DNA of 64,000 bases, taken from contig CANQPI010000002.1 of assembly GCA_947625725.1 (NCBI GenBank), positions 1-64,000 of the forward strand. Reading direction: 5' to 3'. The notes below the pieces were generated by a model. The model was not told the DNA's origin. It saw only the letters and a list, made by a program, of their open reading frames with translations, and did no database searches. Of the stretch, positions 50,101 to 58,159 are shown one piece after another; within the stretch, counting starts at the first letter, position 1, and every line of letters begins with the position of its first letter. Origin of the DNA: an uncultured Clostridia bacterium. Its GTDB lineage: Bacteria > Bacillota > Clostridia > Christensenellales > CAG-314. Both the position numbers and the translations under genes were made by a program.

Positions 50101-52017
50101 ACGGGCAAGTTGGGCGACTATGCGTTTGCTTACTGCCTGACCGAGAGCGCAAACGGGCCTGTGGGCTTGATGACCGTCAACATGAACAACGTGACCGAAT
50201 TGGGCGAGGGCGCTTTCGAGGGTTCTACAAGATTGCGTACCATCAACTCCAACTCTCTTACCAAGGTGGGCGACAACGCGTTCTATCCCAACCTCGATTT
50301 GGGATATGCAATGACGTTCAGCAACATCAACCTCAGCAAAGTTACGGAAATCGGCAGTTTTGCGTTCTACTATTGCAGCGGATTGCAAAGTCTTAACATG
50401 CCGTTGGTAGAAAAAATCGGCGACAGAGCGTTCATTTTGTGCGAAAATCTTACCTCAGTCACCGCTCCCGTACTGAAAGAGATCGGTCGCGAAGCCTTTG
50501 CAATGTGCGGCATAACGTCTTTCAGAGCCCCCGCATTGGAAGTCATTCTCCCAAGAGCGTTTGTGGATACGCCCATTACCACCTTGGAGATCGGCGACAA
50601 CCTCAAACAGGCAGAGGGCGCAATGGCGGGCGCAAGCCGCTTTACAGGCTTTACGCACAACGGCACGGGAGCCGCTTACGAAACACTCGGCTCAACGGGC
50701 ATAGTTTTGGATAACGGCGTGCTGTACATCAAAAAGAACAACGGTTTGGAACTTGTGTGCTATCCCGCCGCCAAGCGTAACGGCTCTTACGAGGTGCGCG
50801 AAGGCACTACCCGTATCGGATTTATGGCGGCAACGGGCAACATATATCTGTCGCAAGTGACCCTGCCCTCAACCCTGCTCAGTATCGGCGACTATGCCTT
50901 TGCAGATTGCTCGGGTTTGAAAACGGTCATATTCAACAGTTACAACGCGCCCTTGCTCGAAGGTATTTCCAACGTGGCGCAGGAAGTTCGCAAAACGCCT
51001 CCCGAAGACCCCACCGAAGATTACATGGATCCGAGTGAACTTCCCTATCTGGACGAACTGTACGGTTACGACTTCTATTTCAACTTCGAGTCGGCAGGCG
51101 AGATCTCCTACTACTACGGCAACCTGTACAACTACCGTCATTTTGTCGATTTGGTAGGCAAAGTCAAACTCACAATGCAGATCCCAGTCAACTCGTTCGG
51201 CTACGACAGTCCCATCTACAAGGCATACTTCAACGTGTCGGATCAATTGCTGCCCGAAACGTTGGGCAGATATGCGTCGGAATTCCTCAACGCCGTCAAA
51301 GCGTTGCGCGATCTTCCGCAAATAGACCGTTACGCCACAACGCAGATCAACGACGCCATCACCGCGTACAACAGGTTGGTCGCCAATAAGGAAGAAAGAT
51401 ACGTCGAGCAGAGCGATCTCAACTTCTACAACGAGGCTCTCAGCCTGTACTACATTGACGTGGCGTATCACTCGATCACGCATTTGTACACAATGGACGA
51501 CTCGTTGTACTCCTACAAGACTCTCAGCGCGGCGCTCCAAAACTACAACAGGCTCAGCGGAGAAGAAAAATTCCAATTGGATACGCTCCTTTCGGACGCG
51601 GGATTCCAAAGTGCCAAGACAATTCTCGACGCCAAGAGCGCGGAATACAAACAGGCTTCCGGCTTCAACGGCGACGTGAGCAAAGATTACGTTGACCACG
51701 TCATAGACCTGCTCCAAGAGTTGTTCGGCGACCTCAAACCCGAGGACATCACCCAAGATGATTTCGACAAACTTGTCCAAGCCTACAACATCATTCACAA
51801 TTGGCTCACGGACAAGGAGATCAGGGACAACGACACAAAACTAGAACCTTATCAAGCGTATATCAGATTTTGGAACACGGCTGCGAGCAACACCGGCGTT
51901 ATCAGCACAGCCGAAACGATCGCTCACGCGCCCGTTGACGCGTTGTTCGCTTCGATAGCAAGTTTCAACGCTTTGATGTTTGCGGCATACGTAGCGCTCA
52001 AAGGAGGTATCCTGTGA
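44161..52017 (+). CDS. Subtilisin-family (S8) lipoprotein protease with Ig-like and LRR regions (2618 aa)
   Basis: ATG 44161 follows AGAGG; the signal peptide ends ALPGC (Cys26). A propeptide-like region leads into an S8 domain with a complete triad: Asp212 in ILDTGCD, His291 in HGTHVAGI and Ser635 in SGTSMACP. A protease-associated insert lies between His and Ser (about 490-590). A C5a-peptidase-like fibronectin-type region follows. Two bacterial Ig-like (BIG2) domains lie near 1205-1290 and 1345-1430, then a long run of BspA-type leucine-rich repeats (about 1440-2250, CTSLKELNLSN, IGDYAFADCSGL). The C-terminal part is alpha-helical with a hydrophobic last segment. It should act as a surface-anchored endopeptidase that binds protein substrates through the LRR. 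It heads the cluster that ends with the peptide importer. Confidence 0.9.
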   Translation: MKKKILHSLILVLVMALIGIYALPGCSATESSDVATDNASFHFDEEEIIRQLKEKNIDSINKDLIKEVKSEKLSGAVNVIITLSDGSVLGQYNRSGKNTSLAQYLAGAEAQTASAKAITRQNKLEDQLVKEGLITSAKYHYSNIVDGFAATTTYENLSKLVNHDGVYSVIIGNTYLEQEAVTNDVKVFETGIFKNNVSDKYTGKGTLVAILDTGCDYAHPAFTTHEVVDPRYDRSDIERILNENDLVAERLAGGNLQAHELYYGNLTKNKIAFGYDYADNDTDVMPFLSEHGTHVAGIIGGYATESIFEQNDDFDGSADTHLEGVAIDTQFAIMKVFSDYRSGAEDEDILAALEDCVALGVDAINMSLGASCGFSREYDNDEKNRIYDEIADAGISLIVAASNDYSSAYGSEFGNTNMVQNPDSGTVGSPATYNSALAVASINGNMDKYITSEDGRVIFFQEAADMGSEYYDFFEKLFENTNTQGDELVIDYITVPGLGATANYSAIAQEIKGKIALVKRGDLSFEDKAINAAIAGAAGVIIYNNVYGDILMTVGKAGETVAVCSIGKDDGEYLAKNPTGTLIINKNNKAGPFMSDFSSWGPNPDLTIKPEITAHGGNIWSAVPGGGYEKLSGTSMACPNLVGIAVLARQYVKDNYKIFDPEAVSAEDADPVLLRNAVNQLLMSTATIAQNQEGNPYSPRKQGAGIADIFKATTTRAYMYTKDSDGNIMNTTKMELGDDPTRQGVYEMTFFLRNISDSDVRYKLGNYTFTESLSADKKYVAEKAYMLSHSVEYNVVSGGTLAGDLVTVKANETAEITVKITLSDADKQYLNNSFVNGMYVEGFVTLKDRSPNGVDLNIPFLAFYGDWGEAPILDKDYYEVETTAHNNAIDDQDKIKADYVATTPYALYYYDYIIPMGTYLYNLPAGYNAIPATEEHAALSYQPTTLNQLYAVYTGLLRSAKKLSVQIRNASTGEVVWNMDDYNCYKAHFNGSPMPYVCEFELPMFDFDVLTSDMIGNINGAFGYNNERFEVTMTASLDWESDRNSNDTYTFSFYVDTEAPTVSGYTFRSKYNNSTRKWQYFIDLEIYDNHYAQSVRPVVINWSFNPDGTPEMSNGQQLVTVDALNNNAIPVYQTTRGSSTKVEIEITNYMDNIRKSLMPDCILFQIDDYALNTNLIRIPLPEMDNPDLDFDKTLLTNTGSVRYDETNGVTLDIGQTLDLTKYVVGTGNYTLDTTVNHIENFLYLLNWKSADETIATAHDGLIEGRSEGTTTVSFTSGGEEHTIKITVTDVESTDRNGYDQSTLEEVKFTGYKTLFAFTGDIDFSEIGETGDTNYFSGGAGISCYPSEQIQLIPQIKPWNFEQNKSRYELVWRTTNPDVATVTTDGIVTAEAEGNCTITMSVRDTATGRENVLQASCSVVVKSEFVTNDARQLIAYKGKGGDVVIPDDKGIMYINSFAFCHYSMDNTIELPEDDKYNLDLKRTPFVNTTVKSVTIPDTVTSIETYAFGNCLVLEEVKIGEDSKLTTIGQHAFDGCVNLRSINLNKVHMINDYAFRNCTDLVDVGTNMLARPYGLGVSAFENCTSLKELNLSNLRRGRENTFKGCVGLTTLTLGSSTRLSYGMFEGCTAISKTRNANGAEQDIYAGNPLVIYSDVVSERSFFGCTSLKGVKFANAVTYVDDGAFQNCTGLQLVTFSKGCETLGANSFAGCNNIGTFDVKDANGADGFTYDGTTKAVYNGDKTVLLYVHSNVTEFALPASVREIANGAFSGLTSLRTVTIPVGSALTRIGDDAFRGCASLTSINIPDSVTYIGSGAFAGTNVGSVDLSGTSITSIGDGAFYGDGSLTSVILPDSCTHIGNSAFENCTRLGSIDLGKVTYVGNRAFVGTAITDVAFDGDVTVGASAFAGGYHYEIDELYSTLTLVLDRASALSSVSFGGKAIIGDYAFINTGLSTLTITEPDSTIGNYAFYGCLALQTADINGVTGKLGDYAFAYCLTESANGPVGLMTVNMNNVTELGEGAFEGSTRLRTINSNSLTKVGDNAFYPNLDLGYAMTFSNINLSKVTEIGSFAFYYCSGLQSLNMPLVEKIGDRAFILCENLTSVTAPVLKEIGREAFAMCGITSFRAPALEVILPRAFVDTPITTLEIGDNLKQAEGAMAGASRFTGFTHNGTGAAYETLGSTGIVLDNGVLYIKKNNGLELVCYPAAKRNGSYEVREGTTRIGFMAATGNIYLSQVTLPSTLLSIGDYAFADCSGLKTVIFNSYNAPLLEGISNVAQEVRKTPPEDPTEDYMDPSELPYLDELYGYDFYFNFESAGEISYYYGNLYNYRHFVDLVGKVKLTMQIPVNSFGYDSPIYKAYFNVSDQLLPETLGRYASEFLNAVKALRDLPQIDRYATTQINDAITAYNRLVANKEERYVEQSDLNFYNEALSLYYIDVAYHSITHLYTMDDSLYSYKTLSAALQNYNRLSGEEKFQLDTLLSDAGFQSAKTILDAKSAEYKQASGFNGDVSKDYVDHVIDLLQELFGDLKPEDITQDDFDKLVQAYNIIHNWLTDKEIRDNDTKLEPYQAYIRFWNTAASNTGVISTAETIAHAPVDALFASIASFNALMFAAYVALKGGIL

Positions 52018-52607
52018 TGAAAAAAAGATATTTGACAGTCGCTTTGGCAGCGGCGTTGGCTCTTGCGCTTGCGCTTTGCGCAGGTTGCGTCAAGGGACAA
52101 GAGGCGTTGGACGAACTTCAACAAGACTATGCCGCCGCGTCCCAAGCCAACGAAATTCACATCAAGATCGAGTCCAAATTCAACAAACTGCTGCAATATT
52201 CCAGCGACGCCGTCTACACCAAGACGGGCAGCGGCTACGAGTGGACCAAAACGACCAAAACGATCAACGAAATAGACCAAGATACAACCGAAGCCTACAC
52301 AACGGAAACGACGAGTGGTTCCGAAACCGCCAACGCAAGTTTTGTTCCGTCGCTCACGCTGGACGAACAGTACTTTGTTGCGGGTTATCAAGCAAGCGGC
52401 AAACATCTCGACGCCACGGTCAGAGTAGGCAACGAACAGGCGGTACTCGGTTACACGGATTACCTGCTCACGTCGGTAAACAACCTCAACATCAAGATGG
52501 ACGCCGCCAAGGGACGCGTAACTCAACTCGTAATGACCTTCGAGGGCGACAAATTTTCCGAAACGGAGAAATTCGACGTAACGATCACAATTACTTTCTC
52601 TTACTAG
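52017..52607 (+). CDS. Small lipoprotein (196 aa)
   Basis: The stop of the protease gene and this ATG overlap (TGATG at 52015-52019), with AAGGAGG 9 bases upstream, so the two are translationally coupled. A GTG at 52014 is an alternative start. The signal peptide ends LCAGC (Cys24). The mature part is a short helix (about 26-60) followed by beta strands (TVRVGNEQAVLGYTDYLL and a final strand pattern KFDVTITITFSY). I do not recognise the family. Coupling to the protease suggests an accessory role for it. Confidence 0.8.
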   Translation: MKKRYLTVALAAALALALALCAGCVKGQEALDELQQDYAAASQANEIHIKIESKFNKLLQYSSDAVYTKTGSGYEWTKTTKTINEIDQDTTEAYTTETTSGSETANASFVPSLTLDEQYFVAGYQASGKHLDATVRVGNEQAVLGYTDYLLTSVNNLNIKMDAAKGRVTQLVMTFEGDKFSETEKFDVTITITFSY

Positions 52608-52647
52608 ATAAAGTAACTATATTAACCGATTGACAAAAGGACAAATC

Positions 52648-53766
52648 ATGAAAATCAAATTTTCGGCAATTTTAGCCGTATTGCTGATTTTGACGTTGAC
52701 GGTGGGCATATTCGCGGCTTGCGACTCTAACGAGCAAAGCCTCGAAGGTATGGTGATCGTAACGTTTGAACTGAATGGCGGCACATTGCACAACAATTCA
52801 ACCGACGTTTTGGGACGGCTCTACCACGGATACAAACTTAATTCGTACGTTATAGACATCAGCAACTATATGAGTAACGAACTGACCAAAAAGGGCTTTG
52901 TGTTCGAAGGTTGGTACAGGGACGAAAATTGTACCGTACCGTGGAACTTTGCCACCGATCGCGTCACCCAAGACATCACGCTCTACGCCAAGTGGGAAAC
53001 GGAAATCGTTTACAGATACGTAGTGTACATGGTAGTGGACGGAGAACAAACCGAATTGGGTACCTATCGCGTCGCGCAGGGAGATAAGTTTAACGACAGC
53101 CTCAACTACGGCAGAAATCTTCGCCGTTACACCAGGACGTTCCTCGGTTACTACTCCGATCCCGAACTCGAAACCGCTTGGGACAACGACTATACACACC
53201 CGGGCGGCGAGGAAAGCACGGATATTCCCGTTTACGTAGACTCTATCGAGGGCGTGTGGCAATTTGTAAACAACTACGAAACATTGCTTTCGGCTTTGCG
53301 TACAAGCGACGGCATTTACCTCACCGACGACGTGGATTGCGGCAACAACGTGGTGGCGTTTGCGGGCAACAACGGCATTTTCAACAGAGTGTTGCAAGGC
53401 AACGGCTACACGATCAGCAACCTGTCTATCGGCGCGCCGACCAGCACGCTTCACCCGACCTATTCCGTTTTCGGCACGTTGGGCGCGTCGGCAAAGATAC
53501 TGAACGTTCACTTTACAAACGTTCGATTCACGCTTGTGGATTTCCCCGATTCGTCCGAATTGCAACTCGGTACGCTTGCGGTTTCCGCCAATAGCGGTGC
53601 GGAAGTACGCGACGTTACCGTCAGCGGCACTTATACCGACAACATGCAGTTTTTGCAGTTTACGGCTCAACAGATAGAAACTTTGCTCGGCAAAGCGATA
53701 TATGACGATTACGACGATACAAAAATAACTGTAACAGGCTTTGAATCAAGCTTTACGCCCGCTTGA
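52648..53766 (+). CDS. InlB-repeat lipoprotein (372 aa)
   Basis: ATG 52648 follows AAAGGA; an in-frame start 18 bases upstream is less likely. The signal peptide ends FAAC (Cys25). One InlB/Listeria-Bacteroides repeat (about 34-113) shows FELNGGT, FVFEGWYRDE and ITLYAKWE; a second, divergent unit follows at about 117-180. The C-terminal half (about 200-372) resembles beta-helix/GLUG-like surface modules (GNNGIFNRVLQGNGYTISNL). It lies 40 bp after the small lipoprotein and 36 bp before the binding protein of the peptide transporter, with no terminator on either side. Confidence 0.82.
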   Translation: MKIKFSAILAVLLILTLTVGIFAACDSNEQSLEGMVIVTFELNGGTLHNNSTDVLGRLYHGYKLNSYVIDISNYMSNELTKKGFVFEGWYRDENCTVPWNFATDRVTQDITLYAKWETEIVYRYVVYMVVDGEQTELGTYRVAQGDKFNDSLNYGRNLRRYTRTFLGYYSDPELETAWDNDYTHPGGEESTDIPVYVDSIEGVWQFVNNYETLLSALRTSDGIYLTDDVDCGNNVVAFAGNNGIFNRVLQGNGYTISNLSIGAPTSTLHPTYSVFGTLGASAKILNVHFTNVRFTLVDFPDSSELQLGTLAVSANSGAEVRDVTVSGTYTDNMQFLQFTAQQIETLLGKAIYDDYDDTKITVTGFESSFTPA

Positions 53767-53802
53767 TAGCAGTAGCGAGCGACATCTACAAGGAGAAACA
53801 CT

Positions 53803-56406
53803 ATGACAAAATTTACAAAATTCGTAACTGTTTTGTTGGCGATAGTAATGGGCGCAACCTGTTTGTTTGCCCTTGCCGCCTGCAAAGAAACGAAATTCGA
53901 CAACGAAACGTCCCGTCTTGTCCTGTCCATTGCGGAGTTGGACGGCGTATTCAACCCGTTTTTCAGCACGTCGGCTACCGACGGCGAAATCGTGGGTATG
54001 ACTCAGGTGGGCATGCTTTCCTCCGACAAGAACGGCAACGTCGCCTACGGCGAAACCGAACCTTGCGTGGTGTTGGACTACGGTTTCACTACTGAGGGCA
54101 ACACCGAGAATCCCACCGTGGACAATTCGACGACCACCTACACGTTCGTTTTGAAGAACGACCTCAAATTCAGCAACGGTTCTCCGCTCACAATGAGGGA
54201 CGTGTTGTTCAATCTGTACGTTTATCTCGATCCCGCCTACACGGGTAGTTCCACGATCTACTCTACCGAAATCGTAGGTCTTGCCGAGTACCGCACGCAA
54301 CAAAGGGACGAGAGTCAACAGCAAGGCGCTCGCGACAGATTCGAGAGAGAGGCTTACCAACGCGTTCGGCGGCTCTACGACGTGATTTCCGACCTGTACA
54401 GAGATACGTTCAAAGATCTCAACGTTGCAACAGACGCCGCGATGGAAGAGGAACTTCAAAAAAAGGTTGAGTACTACAATGGATTGGCGGAGCAGTACAA
54501 GAACTCCAATCCCGATTACTATCAATCCTACCTTGCCTACAACACGTTGTTGGACGACTACAAACGCGCCAAGGAACTTTTCCGCGATGAACTGGACAAC
54601 GACTACACGCTCGCTGTCGGTACGGCGTCGCAAATCGAGTTCAACAATACCACCCACCTCACTACCGATACCGAAGCGTTCCTCTACAACGAGGGCTACA
54701 TCAGTTGGGACGACGCAAGCAGAAAACTCAACTACACTTTCGGCGAGGCAAGCAAAACTTGGACGAGAGAACAGGCTATCAACGCCGTGTACAACGCCAA
54801 TATTCCTGGTACTCAAACGCAAGGTATTCTGCAAGTTATCACAGCATGGCAAACGGCAAACGATCTTGTCAGCGAGTTTACCGCCAAGGCATTGTTGGAT
54901 TACTTCAACAGCATGGAAGAAGACGAGCGTATCTACAACATAGAGGGCGTCAAATTCATCAATCAAGATCAGCCCGTCACGTTTGAGAACGTCAAGGGTC
55001 AAACCGTCACCTATCAACCGCCCAAATACAAGGACGACGACAATTCCAAGGAAGTGGTAGAGGGCAACGAGGTTTTGCAAATAACCATCAAAGGTATCGA
55101 CCCCAAGGCTATTTGGAACTTTGCCTTTACCGTCGCGCCAATGTACTACTATTCCAGCCCCGAGGAGATTGCCCAATTCGATTACGAACGTCACTTCGGC
55201 GTGGCATGGAGCGATATCGACTTTTTGAACACTTACGTCAAAGATCCCGACAAAATCGGTCTGCCCGTGGGCGCAGGTCCCTACAAGGCGACGACTTCTA
55301 GCGGCAACAGCGCCAACGTCACTCCCGACAATTTCAAGAGCAACAACGTCGTTTACTTCGAGCGCAACGAGTACTTTGAGTTTCCTGCCAAGATCAAGTA
55401 CGTCAATTATCAGGTCGTTGACGCCAAGGTCATCATGGACAGCCTCAAAAACGGCGATATCCACTTTGCCGAACCCAACGCTCAAAAGGAAAACGTTGAC
55501 GAAGTAACCGGGTGGCAACAACAGGGCAAAAAATTCGAACACGACGAGATCCGTACAAACGGTTACGGCTACATCGGCATCAACGCGGAAAAAGTTCCCG
55601 ATCTGGCAGTGCGCAAAGCGATCATGCACGCTATCAACACGGAGTCTTGTATTGCTTTCTATGCAGGTTACGCCGAGCAAATTTACAGACCTATGACGCG
55701 CGCTTCCTGGGCATATCCCACGGAAACCGACAGCGACGGTCAGTACTACAAATATGACGAAACAGGCGCACTCAGTCAACAAGAACTTGACGCTTCCGAT
55801 CACACCTACTCTCTTGCCGACGGCGTTTTGTCTGACGGCACAAACAAATTGGAGTACGATTTTGTTATTGCCGGCGACAGCACCGACCACCCCGCTTACA
55901 ACGCCATGATCAAAGCGGCGGAGATCCTCAACAAAATAGGTTTCAAGATCACCGTCAAGAAGGACATCAACGCTTTGAAAAAACTCAACACGGGCGAGTT
56001 GGCAGTTTGGGCGGCAGCCTGGGGCAGCACGGTAGACCCCGATATGTATCAAGTCTATCACATTGACAGTCAGGCTACTTCCACCAACAACTGGGGCTAT
56101 CGCGCTATCAGACTCAATTCTACCGGCGAATACACGGAGGAAAAGGGCATTGTCGAGCAACTTTCCAACCAAATCGACGCGGCGCGTCAAACTTTGAACC
56201 AAACTCGCCGCAAGGAGATCTACGCCGAGTGTCTGGATCTCGTAATGCAATTGGCAGTCGAATTCCCCACCTATCAACGTAACGATATGTTTGTGTGGAA
56301 CAGCGGCGTTATCGATTCGAGTACGCTTGTTCCCGAGAGCGAACGTTCGTCCTACCAGGGACCGCTCGCACGTCTGTGGGAAGTAAGTTTTGTAGGCAAC
56401 AAGTAA
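53803..56406 (+). CDS. oppA: Oligopeptide ABC transporter substrate-binding lipoprotein, enlarged (867 aa)
   Basis: ABC importer binding protein of family 5 (OppA/DppA). ATG 53803 follows AAGGAG; the signal peptide ends LAAC (Cys27). The family pattern is clear: LDGVFNPFF near the N terminus, YTFVLKNDLKFSNGSPLTMRDV near 120-140, then the C-terminal lobe with VRKAIMHAINTE and AAAWGSTVDPDMYQVYHIDS. At 867 aa it is about 300 residues longer than usual. The excess is mostly one helical, charged insert at about 160-415, between the two family blocks. It is followed by a hairpin and then by permease and ATPase genes. Predicted to deliver peptides, possibly those released by the upstream protease. 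Confidence 0.92.
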   Translation: MTKFTKFVTVLLAIVMGATCLFALAACKETKFDNETSRLVLSIAELDGVFNPFFSTSATDGEIVGMTQVGMLSSDKNGNVAYGETEPCVVLDYGFTTEGNTENPTVDNSTTTYTFVLKNDLKFSNGSPLTMRDVLFNLYVYLDPAYTGSSTIYSTEIVGLAEYRTQQRDESQQQGARDRFEREAYQRVRRLYDVISDLYRDTFKDLNVATDAAMEEELQKKVEYYNGLAEQYKNSNPDYYQSYLAYNTLLDDYKRAKELFRDELDNDYTLAVGTASQIEFNNTTHLTTDTEAFLYNEGYISWDDASRKLNYTFGEASKTWTREQAINAVYNANIPGTQTQGILQVITAWQTANDLVSEFTAKALLDYFNSMEEDERIYNIEGVKFINQDQPVTFENVKGQTVTYQPPKYKDDDNSKEVVEGNEVLQITIKGIDPKAIWNFAFTVAPMYYYSSPEEIAQFDYERHFGVAWSDIDFLNTYVKDPDKIGLPVGAGPYKATTSSGNSANVTPDNFKSNNVVYFERNEYFEFPAKIKYVNYQVVDAKVIMDSLKNGDIHFAEPNAQKENVDEVTGWQQQGKKFEHDEIRTNGYGYIGINAEKVPDLAVRKAIMHAINTESCIAFYAGYAEQIYRPMTRASWAYPTETDSDGQYYKYDETGALSQQELDASDHTYSLADGVLSDGTNKLEYDFVIAGDSTDHPAYNAMIKAAEILNKIGFKITVKKDINALKKLNTGELAVWAAAWGSTVDPDMYQVYHIDSQATSTNNWGYRAIRLNSTGEYTEEKGIVEQLSNQIDAARQTLNQTRRKEIYAECLDLVMQLAVEFPTYQRNDMFVWNSGVIDSSTLVPESERSSYQGPLARLWEVSFVGNK

Positions 56407-56416
56407 CGCACAATGA

Positions 56417-56438
56417 GCCTCGCGGTCTTCCGCGAGGC
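56417..56438 (+). promoter_or_regulatory. Intercistronic hairpin after oppA
   Basis: GCCTCGCGG (56417-56425) pairs perfectly with CCGCGAGGC (56430-56438) around a 4-base loop, without a T run. Similar hairpins behind binding-protein genes protect the upstream mRNA and raise binding-protein levels over permease levels; that role here is inference. Confidence 0.75.
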
Positions 56439-56472
56439 GTACTCCCGCAAAATACACAAAGGGACAAAGTAA

Positions 56473-58146
56473 ATGTTTAAGTATATAGTAAAAAGATTGT
56501 TACTCTCGATAGTCATTCTTTTGGGAGTTTCGTTGATAATCTACGTCCTTGCAAGGTTGATGCCTGTCGATTATATCGACGGACTCTACAATGCGCAACT
56601 TCAACAAGGCACAATGACGTTGGATCAAGTCAACCAAATCAAGAGGAATGCCGGGTTGTACACGCCCGACGGCTTTTTGATCATAACCGTCGATGACGAA
56701 AACGTCGAATGTAACGGCAAACAGTTCAAACGCGACGTGTTGGACGTAGACCATCAGAGAGTTGTCGGCGGCAACTATGCCGCTTCCGAGTGGTATCGCG
56801 GCGACTACTACACCGAACAGGAAAACGGAGTGACTTGGGAGATAACTCTCAAAAGAAACGGCACATACGTTTTGTATCAACGCACTTCGGGCAAATCCCG
56901 CGCAAAGGAGGGCAACTACACTGTGGACGCCTCCGCTTTTGCGTCGTCGCTCAAAATGGCTGGGTTGAACGGCAGCCTCGGTTACGTCATAAACGAGGGC
57001 GACAGCGACGGATTTTTGCAATTTACCGTATCCGATCCGGACGGCGAATTTGACGGAGTTATACTGCGCAAAAGCGTCAGCAACGACAGTTACGATAGCG
57101 CATTGGGCAATTCCGACGCGCTGAAAAATCTGTTTGTCGGCAATTGGGAAACCGTTGACGGCTCTTTGCGCTTGACTTTGAAGCAGGACGGAACGTTTGC
57201 GCTGGACGAAATGGACGCCGGTTCTACGCCAATTTCTCGCGGCAACTACACGGTGGGAACTGTCGCCGACGACAACGGCAACTACGAACTGTCGCTCTCC
57301 AACTTGGGCGTCAAATCTATCGAGTATCGCAAGGCAACTTTCGGCGAAAAAGCCGGCGCGGTTTTGGGCGGCTATTTCAGTTGGCTTTGGAACATGATGC
57401 GCGGCAACTTCGGACGTTCTCTTATGTACGAAAAGCCTGTCACGACGGTAATTTCCGATCACATGTGGATCTCGTTCATAATCTCTTTGATCGCTTTGAT
57501 TTTGGAGTTTGTGATCGCCATTCCGTTGGGTATCACCAGCGCAACGCACCAATATTCGGTACGCGATTACACGGTTACGGTGCTTACCATGATAGGAATT
57601 TCCTTCCCGAGTTTCTTCTTTGCGGCATTGTTGATACAACTGTTCGCCAATACTCTCGGTTGGTTCCCGACCAGCGGTTTGGTCGGCGGCGGTAGCAGCG
57701 CAACGGGCATTGTGCGTTTCGGCGACATGGCATGGCACTTGGTGTTGCCCATGGTAACAATGGTGGTGCTTTCGATAGGCGGCACCATGCGCTACACGCG
57801 CACCAACATGCTCGAAGTTCTCAACAGCGATTACATACGTACCGCTCGCGCCAAGGGACTCAGCGAAAAGAGAGTTGTGTACGTACACGCATTCCGCAAC
57901 ACGCTCATTCCCTTGATGACCATTTTGGCGGGCATATTGCCTAGTTTGTTCGGCGGAGCCATGATTACGGAAGAAGTTTTCGCAATCGACGGAATAGGGC
58001 GTATCGCCTACAAATCCTTGGCAAAAGGCGACTTGCCTCTTATCATGGGTTACAACATGTTTTTGGCGATACTGACCGTTATCGGCACGTTGCTATCCGA
58101 CATAATGTACGCGGTAGTCGATCCGCGGGTAAAACTTACAAAGTAA
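56473..58146 (+). CDS. oppB: Oligopeptide ABC permease (OppB-type) with large extracytoplasmic insert (557 aa)
   Basis: Inner-membrane permease subunit. The first 65 residues match OppB (MFKYIVKRLLLSIVILLGVS, then the segment ending IKRNAGLYTP). The canonical sequence resumes at residue 301 with YFSWLWNMMRGNFGRSL and continues through the permease core, with the EAA-type loop NSDYIRTARAKGLSEKRV. The 235 residues between, which should face the outside after TM1, are absent from normal OppB proteins (about 310 aa). They contain two units with the pattern W-E-x...L-x-x-x-G-T-(Y/F) ending in GNYTV, resembling the beta-rich modules of the neighbouring lipoproteins. The start ATG 56473 follows AAAGGGA. 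The frame is continuous, so this is a true insertion. Confidence 0.93.
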   Translation: MFKYIVKRLLLSIVILLGVSLIIYVLARLMPVDYIDGLYNAQLQQGTMTLDQVNQIKRNAGLYTPDGFLIITVDDENVECNGKQFKRDVLDVDHQRVVGGNYAASEWYRGDYYTEQENGVTWEITLKRNGTYVLYQRTSGKSRAKEGNYTVDASAFASSLKMAGLNGSLGYVINEGDSDGFLQFTVSDPDGEFDGVILRKSVSNDSYDSALGNSDALKNLFVGNWETVDGSLRLTLKQDGTFALDEMDAGSTPISRGNYTVGTVADDNGNYELSLSNLGVKSIEYRKATFGEKAGAVLGGYFSWLWNMMRGNFGRSLMYEKPVTTVISDHMWISFIISLIALILEFVIAIPLGITSATHQYSVRDYTVTVLTMIGISFPSFFFAALLIQLFANTLGWFPTSGLVGGGSSATGIVRFGDMAWHLVLPMVTMVVLSIGGTMRYTRTNMLEVLNSDYIRTARAKGLSEKRVVYVHAFRNTLIPLMTILAGILPSLFGGAMITEEVFAIDGIGRIAYKSLAKGDLPLIMGYNMFLAILTVIGTLLSDIMYAVVDPRVKLTK

Positions 58147-58159
58147 GGAGGTAGTTGTA

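Noticed and set aside
46210..50388. 1392-aa open frame on the minus strand
   Set aside because: It is antisense to the S8 protease gene, has no ribosome site or recognisable domain, and results from the strong third-position bias of the real gene. The same applies to minus frames at 9597-12209, 15684-17606, 17640-20015, 19910-23017, 30413-32200, 39057-40865 and 53746-56457.
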